The notes under the pieces: model-generated | Seen by the model: the letters and a program-made list of their open reading frames with translations, nothing else | What the model was told of the DNA's origin: nothing | The model's database searches: none | Made by a program: the position numbers and the translations under genes | Shown: positions 57,530 to 64,000 of the stretch, one piece after another | Numbering within the stretch: the first letter of the stretch is position 1 | Layout: each line of letters opens with the position of its first letter | Assembly: GCA_950295325.1 (NCBI GenBank) | Contig: OX485807.1 | Coordinates: 49,878,440 to 49,942,439, forward strand | Reading direction: 5' to 3' | DNA length: 64,000 bases | Source of the DNA: Polytrichum commune | Lineage: Eukaryota; Streptophyta; Polytrichopsida; Polytrichales; Polytrichaceae

Positions 57530-58075
57530 ACCACATACCTTAGGGTTATGTCTAGAAGAATTTTCACTCTGACGCCTTAGAACTTTCACATCTCAACTTT
57601 GATTTTGACACTTGAAATAACAATTTGCATGATTCGAAATTGCTAACCCAATGAGAGGTCTTCAATCCCACCCAACAGCAAAAAGTGTATACGGAGTTCA
57701 AAGTGGCTATTATATGCACCTTTGTCCAACTCCAACGAACTCCTAATTGATGGCAACTACACCGATTGCACTGCATAACTCCAAATAATAACACACACTA
57801 ATTGGGATAATCAATGTAGTTTTGGACTCGATACTATATATACGTTCTTCTCCATCATTTCTAAGGATTTCAAACCTACATGAAACATGACATCTAAGAA
57901 TCTTCACTTTGACGTCTTAGAACTTTTGCATGTCAACTTCACTTTCGACACTTGAAGAAATGGCGATCTCCATGATCCTCAATCGCTAACCAGACGAAAG
58001 ACTTCGCTTCTCGACCTCATCCATCGGCGGAAAGTTCATGCAGAGTTGAAAGTGCTTCGCTTGCATGCCTTCTAT
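57530..58075 (+). mobile_element. Two partial family A copies in series
   Basis: 57552-57715 and 57893-58050 each contain 'cttcactttgacgtcttagaact'-type and 'cgacacttgaa'-type blocks. They are direct repeats about 341 bp apart, both matching the 3' half of family A. A terminus 'accacatacctta' sits at 57531. Confidence 0.6.
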
Positions 58076-58864
58076 CCAACACCGGGCCTGATTGGTGCCA
58101 AGTCGGCGATTCTTTTCAAGGCAAGACACACAAATATATATATACATTTATATACATTTATATACATATATATACATATATATTTGTGTGTGTGTGTATA
58201 TATTTATTGTCTTTGCAACAAGAAGCCTCGCTTTTCCCTGATTGGGATCTGGCGTTCATGATGGCGTATCTGATGATGCGCTACTCATCGAGCGCCTTCG
58301 TTACGCCGGCCATTAATGTGCTCAAGGCCCCGAATATCCCCACATAGTAGAATCCAAAATAAAAATTGCCCCCTCATTATTCGGTGGTTGCCAATACCCC
58401 GCTGCCTGCTTGCTAGCGGCTTCACCGCGGCCTGAAAGGGGAAGGGCATAACTCCTTTATGTTACATTCACGGGCAGGGATAGCTCACCTCGCCCAAAAG
58501 GTCGAGGGGGGCACGTGAGACTTATTACGGTGTCCACGTCCCGTATACAAAAATACAAGGAGTATTTAAGTATATTGAATGTGGTGTTTTTAATAAATAT
58601 GCGGATGCGGTGGGGGGAAGGAGGAGTGGGCCGGGGCATGCAATAGAGCGAGCGAGTTGAGGCCGGACTGGCAACGAGGCGGGGACATGTCCTTAATAAG
58701 TGAAGTGAAGTGCGTGTAGGGTGGGTGTGGCACAACAAGAATATTTTGGACGCGGCCAACCAACTTTTGGAGCCCTCCTTTCGACTTCAAGCCTGTATGA
58801 GTTCACCGTCATGGGTGGCCGGCTTAGTTTGCGGGGGGTACACCAAGTGTACCTCTCGTCCGAG
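58076..58864. other. GC-rich block of unknown origin
   Basis: After a TATACA-type low-complexity run (58132-58206), bases 58215-58870 are markedly GC-rich. A short frame at about 58227-58330 reads WDLAFMMAYLMMRYSSSAFV and ends in a stop; it looks like an exon-sized hydrophobic segment but I cannot name it. The remainder has no recognised family. Confidence 0.3.
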
Positions 58865-59441
58865 GAGTGCTATCATGTGAGCATTGAGCGGTGGTGAGTG
58901 GTAACAAACACACGAGCAGCGGAGGAAGGAAAATGTTTGGAAATACACCCACTAGTATCTTATATATGTTGTGGGGTTTTGGCATCATTCATGTCATGTG
59001 TTTTATGGGTAAGTGAGTGGGGAGTGCTAACGAATGCCTTAGTTCATTTTTAGATTGAGCATCCGGAAGATTGTCGTGGGGGTTCCATGACAAGTTTTAA
59101 TATTATTGTTGTATTCAACATCAAAAATAAAATGTAATCACAATCCAAGTGAGTGGGCTCACACATTTTAATATTGTTAGAATGATAAATGCAATCACAT
59201 TCCAAATGAAACATATTCGATCCAATAAAATCCAACCCAATCCAATCCAACCCAATCATATGGTGGATGGTTTTGTCAAGTGTGTAAATGCCCCCCCCCC
59301 CCCTTTGGCCTCCAATCCCTCTAAATCGAACACCGTCTCCACATTGGGATTAAACTTGCGATTCTTTGGGCGAGGTTTGGATGTTAATGTGGCCACTTGC
59401 GCAAGAGCAGTGCTTTCCGCGTACATGGGAAGCAACAATGA
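58865..59441 (-). pseudogene. 3' end of a second methyltransferase-like gene copy
   Basis: On the minus strand 59441-59256 reads MYAESTALAQVATLTSKPRP then KNRKFNPNVETVFDLEG, a close match to the last exon at 49174-49362 (YVESIALAQAAT, KPRPKNHKFSPDVETMLDL). The TAA nonsense codon of that copy is TTA here. Homology continues past the stop ('catccaccatatgattg', 'gctcacatgatagcactcc'). The rest of the gene is cut off at 59442, exactly where a GGGCCACTT MITE-type end begins. Confidence 0.7.
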
Positions 59442-59630
59442 GGGCCACTTCCCACACGAGCCAAGGGCCATGACCATGAAATAGTGAGGGGCCTTGGCTA
59501 TCATCCAAAGTTTGTACCATGGGTGGTGGGAAAGCCATTTTGTGTGGTGACGAGCCCTCAAACACAATGTGAAGTGAGAATGGACCGTGTTGAGGGACCA
59601 TTGCATATTTTATTGGTGGGAAAAGAGGGG
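59442..59630 (+). mobile_element. Left end of a family D-type element, right end not found
   Basis: GGGCCACTTCCCACACGAGC starts abruptly at the break in the pseudogene. It shares 'ccatgaccatg' with family D. No matching right terminus was found downstream to 64000. It could be the left end of a larger element that includes the Harbinger transposase remnant. Confidence 0.55.
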
Positions 59631-59635
59631 CAACC

Positions 59636-59935
59636 CTACCTCACTACACTAAATACGAACACTACACTAAATATCACTAACCCTATGAAAGTAAGTAACA
59701 TTAAATGTAAACTCAAACACTAAATATCATCTATGGTAATATGTGAAAGTTACATGCACGAATTTAGTGTTTAGTAGGAAAGAGGTGGCAACAAGGAAGG
59801 CGGCGGCGGCGCATTTATGTCTAACACTAATTATCAAAGAATTGAAAATTAGTGTTGAGCATAGTAGGGTGGTAAAACACTAAATCTAATCAAACACTAA
59901 ATATCATATTTAGTGTAGTTACATATCTTCATTCT
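59636..59935. repeat. Cluster of ACACTAAATATCA-type motifs in both orientations
   Basis: ACACTAAAT or its inverse appears at least eight times in 300 bp (for example 59646, 59662, 59728, 59877, 59894, 59910). Dense short motifs in both orientations are typical of subterminal transposase-binding arrays. Confidence 0.75.
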
Positions 59936-60084
59936 CTTCTTCTTTTTTTCATTATTTTTTTGAGTTCTACATTGGTGAAGAAGGAAAAGAGAGTATGATG
60001 GATCATCTTGAGAGAGGATTGAGGATCCTTGTTGCATTGGCTTTATATTAGTGTTTGCACATGATTATGCAACATATGCTTGCT

Positions 60085-60960
60085 ATGCAAGCATTGGCAC
60101 TAAGTGGAGAATGGGAAAATGCCTTGATTTTGAACATTTGCTTTGAGAGTATGAAGATGAGTGATTGTAGTGTGTGGGGATTTGAGAGAAATATAAGGTT
60201 CACGGATAGTTTTTTATTAGGTTCTTTCACGAAAAAAAATTCAAACAAAGAAGTCGTGTATGTCATAATACATTCAAGTTTCTTTGTAGAGGTTGGTCAT
60301 ATTTGCACAAGAAAAATTTCCATATGAAAGAAACAATTTGAATTGAGAATAAAGTTGCAATGTCATTACAAATGTTTAAGACTGGGAAAACCTTGTGTAC
60401 CGTAGGAGAGGTATATGGGGTGGCTGAAAGTATAATTTTAGAAATAGTGAGAATTTTTTGTAGATTGGTGAGAATTGATTTGCAACGGGATTTGTATAAT
60501 TTCCAAATCTAGCTCAGTTTAGGATTTTAGAACAAGAATTTGAAGCCCTTCACGAGATTCCTCATATTATAGGAGCAATCGATAAATCTCACATTCCAAA
60601 TTTTATACCTATAATCAGAGGAGAAGATTAAAAGTGTCGAAAGTCATTTCAATCATATTTATTACAAAATATACTTCATAAAAAATGTGTATTTTGGGAT
60701 TACGAATTTGATGGGCTAGAAATATGCACAATTGGACATTGGTTCAACTAACCAAAGTTGAAAGAGAGATTGCATGAAAGGTAAATTCTTATCTTATAAG
60801 CTGGTTTGAGATTGTGTATATCCAATGTGGCTATGGATTTATAGCCCATTCAAAGGTTGTGTGTAAAGCTCAACTACCTCCACTTGTTCATAGGGTTGAC
60901 CATATCATTAGTGACTTAAAGTGTCGTCCAAATTAAGATGACTAAACTATCTAATCTCCT
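60085..60960 (+). pseudogene. PIF/Harbinger transposase pseudogene
   Basis: Harbinger elements move with a DDE transposase (DDE_Tnp_4 family). Plus-strand frames read in family order: FERNIRFTDSFLLGSFTKK (about 60182-60240), TGKTLCTVGEVYGVAES (about 60382-60432), FCRLVRIDLQRDL, EFEALHEIPHIIGAIDKSHI (about 60537-60597; the D of GAID is the first catalytic aspartate), CRKSFQSYLLQN, KCVFWDYEF (about 60684) and KERLHER. The second D block and later E region are poorly kept. At least four frameshifts or stops are present, including a stop just before the catalytic block. It could once have mobilised the TAA-flanked GGGCC MITEs in the window; that link is inferred from superfamily, not shown. Confidence 0.88.
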
Positions 60961-61239
60961 TGTCGTTTGTTGTTATCTATTCTTCATTGTCTTTCCTTGT
61001 TGTATTGGTAGGTGCCTTCATTCTTCTTTTAAAAGCTCCTCTACCTTATATTCAACATGATGGACTTTTAAGTATAACTTAAAAGTCCTCTTTTGTTGTA
61101 ATGAACTCCCTTCTTGATATCTCTTCAAGTAGTTTCATTTGATCAAGTGTTCTTTCTATTCTATCAACTTGTTTGTTTGTAACTTTCTTCTTGTGTTGAG
61201 TTTCTTCATGTGCCGCAATTGTCTCTTTAAGTTCAAGTG
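60961..61239. other. Unassigned T/C-rich DNA
   Basis: T- and CTT-rich sequence with no recognised feature, grading into the degenerate repeat tract. Confidence 0.4.
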
Positions 61240-61880
61240 TTACATCCTATCTTTGATCTAGATCTTGTTCTCTTCTCTTCGTGCGTCATAGTGTTGTAAC
61301 TTCTTCATATGCCACAGTTGTCCCGTCTTCTTTTCAAGTAACAAGTTAACTCTTCCTCCAAATCGTTAATTAGCCAAGTAACAAGTTTTTCCTTCTCTTT
61401 TATGTATCTTAAGTAGCCAAGTTGCCAAGTAACAAGTTTCCTCTCGGTGACAACTATCTAAGTATCCAAATAACTATGTGACCAAGTAACCAAGTAGCCT
61501 TTCTCCTTGGTGGCAACTAGCTAAGTGTCCAAGTAACCAAGTTGCCAAGTAAACAAGTTTACTCTTCTTTCAAGTCGATAAGTAGCAAAGTAACCAAGTA
61601 ACAAGTTAACTCTTCTTCCACTTGGTAAGTAGCCAAGTAACAAGTCTTCTCTTCCAATTATCTCAAGTCACATGTAACTTTCTTTAGTAACCAAGTAACC
61701 TTTCTTCAAGTAGCAAGTAGCTTCTCTTCAATTTGCCGAGTAACCAAGTAGCTAATAACAAGTAACCTTTCTTCAAGTGACCAAGTAACCTTTCTTTAAA
61801 TAACAAGTAACTTTTCTTCAAGTTGCCAAGTAGCCTTTCTTCAAGTCACTGAGGAACCAAGTAACAAAGTTACCTTTCGT
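61240..61880 (+). repeat. Degenerate tract of AAGTAACCAAGTAGCC-type motifs
   Basis: Words such as 'caagtaacc', 'caagtagcc', 'aagtaacaagt' and 'tttcttcaag' recur dozens of times without a fixed period, as in an old, scrambled minisatellite. The reading frame is not maintained, so a coding repeat is unlikely. Confidence 0.85.
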
Positions 61881-63479
61881 TCCAAAACTTTTTTTCTCTC
61901 TCAACTTCTTTCTCTAGTCTCCTAATTGTTAGTTTCCATTACCGGAACTTCTTTCCATTAAAACATGTGTGGATAGCAACTTAACAATAATGAAGTTGTT
62001 GTCAGACACTCTCCTTCCATGTAGAGAAAATTACCTCTTTACATGGGTGATAATGTCTCTACTAACCTTCCACTTTCTTATCAACTCTAGAAACATTCTT
62101 GAGTCATTCTCTCAACTTAGTAATTCCTCTTAATTTTCAATCCCTATTTTAATAATATCCTTCTCATATCAACGACACTTGGATCCGTAACTATACGTGG
62201 TACAATTTATTTTTAGCACACTCACAATAGTTGTATTACAATCTCTTCTATAATTAGATTTGGTTCTATTTTTAATATAGCACCTCAATGCATTATTTTA
62301 GCTATAAGCAACCTCAATCTATTTTTAGTTCAGTCAATGCATCTCAATCCCAATTATAAATATGGCACAATTTATTTTTAGCATAACTCTTACTTCTATT
62401 TAAAGTCCAAATATAATATCCACGTTCTATTTTTAGAGCAGACATAATAAACAATCTTAGTAATATTATCATATACTCAATTTTAACATATTAAAGATTA
62501 TATCATAGCACCTTTTATAGTTGTATTACTTGTCATATTTAATGTCCTTGAGCAATCAATCATGCTCATGAAGTATAAATAATACAGGTTCAGATATCAT
62601 TATGATAAGAATGATAGCGGAATGAAATAAATATGCAAATGATATAATTGTAATTTTGGTTCATGTCAAGAACTTAATAACTCTTAGATTCATTACAATC
62701 ATTAGTGTAGGAAGATACATGAATTTAATTATCGACGTCCTTGCATGCAACCTCATACATTATTATTCCGATGTTCTTAATTTTCTCTTTCTCTCATTAA
62801 TCTCCTCAATGACTCTAAAGTATCCAACTCCACTCACCATGGAAGCTTCTATGATCTCTCATTACACAATTACATTTCATTACCTACAATTTCTCTCACT
62901 TTTGTAAGTCCTAAATAATTCTCAATCACATTCAACTTCCAACTCAAGTAACTATCTCACCTTATGTGAGTTTCTATTCATAGCACTCAACAAATCTCTC
63001 GATTACAATCAACTTGGAGATGTCTATACTATCAATTACTTTGCCTCTACCTTGAATAACTAAGAAGAAGGTTTGAGCTTGAAGCTCTTGTATTCAAAAA
63101 TGATAAAGATACAAAGGACCTAGCTCTCATGTAGCTTATCGTCGTGAATAAGGTAAAGGTAATGGTCTAATTCTAGCTCTATATATATTGGGAGGAGGCG
63201 CCTAACATGTGTCCCCCTCTTATATTACCATATATTGAATTTTACTAAGAAGATGAAGATAGCTCTTCCGGACATCCTTGAACAAAGCACATGTAATCCC
63301 TATCTTCTTTTATATTTAAAATATGGTAGATTGTATTCTACAATCTACATATTTATTATTTAGGTATGGGAAGATTCTAAAGGTTAACCAAGAAGTCATT
63401 TCTTGACCCTTATTTTACTTCCACCTCCGTTTGCCTCACTTATGCGGCCTAGATGGGTATTAGTCACCATGGAGCCCAC
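61881..63479. other. Unassigned AT-rich DNA
   Basis: Between 62200 and 62440 'ctatttttag', 'atttatttttagca' and similar words recur at irregular spacing. The rest is featureless; the 83-codon open frame at 62656 has no family motif. Confidence 0.4.
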
Positions 63480-63720
63480 TAATTGTAAGTGGCTTGTTGT
63501 GTGGCTTATTAAATTCTAAATAGCTTACTAAGTGGCTACTAATCTCAAAAGCTCACTAATTGTAGCCTTAAGTCACTAATCTTAAGTAGCTTAGTAGTGG
63601 TGGATGTGGCCTACCAATTGTATAACAACTAACTAACTTTAAGCGAATCAAAATTTTGCAAGTGGCTCATTAGTTTAATTGATGGCTTTCTAAGTGGTTC
63701 TACTCATAAGCAAGCTTGTG
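63480..63720 (+). repeat. Degenerate AAGTGGCTTACTAA-type tract
   Basis: 'taagtggct', 'aagtagctta' and 'ctcactaat' variants alternate irregularly. Similar in style to 61240-61880 but with a different core word. Confidence 0.6.
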
Positions 63721-64000
63721 TGGCCTCTACCCTCGTGGTAACTGGGTTGATAACCGGCAGATACCCAGGCTGAGGCCGTGAATCCTTTGATTAATTAAGG
63801 TTGATAATTAATTTGTCCGACATCCTAGCCAAGGTTCGATACCCTCATGGTACCTATTATGAGCTTGCCCTATTAAAAGGTTTTCTCGCCTTTGGTCCCA
63901 CAATACTCGATCCTCTGGTCCTTCAGTGATTTTTCTCTCCGCTGCTAAGTGCTACCTTCCCCGTTGTTTTCTCCCTACTTCTCTCACTTGCTTCAATGCC
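63721..64000 (+). other. Window end, with a box B-like site
   Basis: GGTTCGATACC at about 63834-63844 fits the RNA polymerase III box B pattern GGTTCGANNCC. No convincing box A lies at the right spacing, so a tRNA or SINE is not called. 'gggttgataaccggcagata' nearby is partly palindromic. Confidence 0.3.

Noticed and set aside
61240-61880. CRISPR-like or regularly spaced array
   Set aside because: Spacing is irregular, words are degenerate and the surrounding DNA is eukaryotic; no constant repeat-spacer structure exists.
63721-63860. Possible tRNA gene from GGTTCGATACC
   Set aside because: Only a box B-like word is present; no cloverleaf, anticodon stem or box A at the right distance could be drawn.

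Overview
The window looks like nuclear DNA of a flowering (or other seed) plant. It is AT-rich, holds no convincing intact protein-coding gene in 64 kb, and is built almost entirely of nested, decayed plant-type mobile elements and simple repeats. Plant affiliation rests on a Helitron remnant with plant-like Helitron_like_N and helicase C-terminal motifs, PIF/Harbinger transposase remnants, many Tourist-like MITEs flanked by TAA, a plant 5S rRNA-like block, and a CCCTAAA telomere-type run. The species cannot be named from the sequence. Homology statements come from remembered family signatures; no database search was run.

Layout. 0-16 kb: MITEs of several families, a tandem pair of 500-bp Tourist-like elements inserted in an older repeat, a 179-bp tandem array (8.56-9.06 kb), an unassigned stretch at 11.3-14.3 kb, and two copies of a ~735-bp element (14.3-16.9 kb), one of which carries a nested MITE. 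17.1-19.3 kb: an internally deleted Helitron pseudogene followed by a LINE-like endonuclease remnant. 20.0 kb: a full-length 5S rRNA-derived sequence. 21.7-39 kb: dense MITEs with nesting (23.6-24.5 and 33.1-34.4 kb), fold-back elements (27.5-29.2 kb), a probable tRNA-derived SINE (31.97 kb) and intron-like or unique DNA at 25.3-26.3 and 29.2-29.9 kb. 41.4-42.1 kb: a duplicated PIF/Harbinger remnant. 42.36-44.10 and 52.41-53.82 kb: two solo LTRs of one family, each with its own 5-bp target duplication. Between them lie a decayed transposase-like gene on the minus strand and an intron-containing methyltransferase-like pseudogene on the plus strand, plus a 135-bp-arm inverted repeat. 54.5-60.9 kb: more MITEs, a second copy of the 3' end of the methyltransferase-like gene, and a PIF/Harbinger transposase pseudogene. 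61-64 kb: low-complexity, degenerate short-motif DNA.

How the parts relate. MITEs ending in GGGCCRCTTYAYRC and flanked by TAA are what a PIF/Harbinger transposase would move, and two decayed Harbinger transposases are present. A second, larger MITE group begins with AGGTA(T/G) and is flanked by TA; its transposase is not visible here. The most novel material is the transposase-like plus methyltransferase-like gene pair at 44.4-49.4 kb and the 3' copy at 58.9-59.4 kb, which may be pieces of a little-described plant transposon family.
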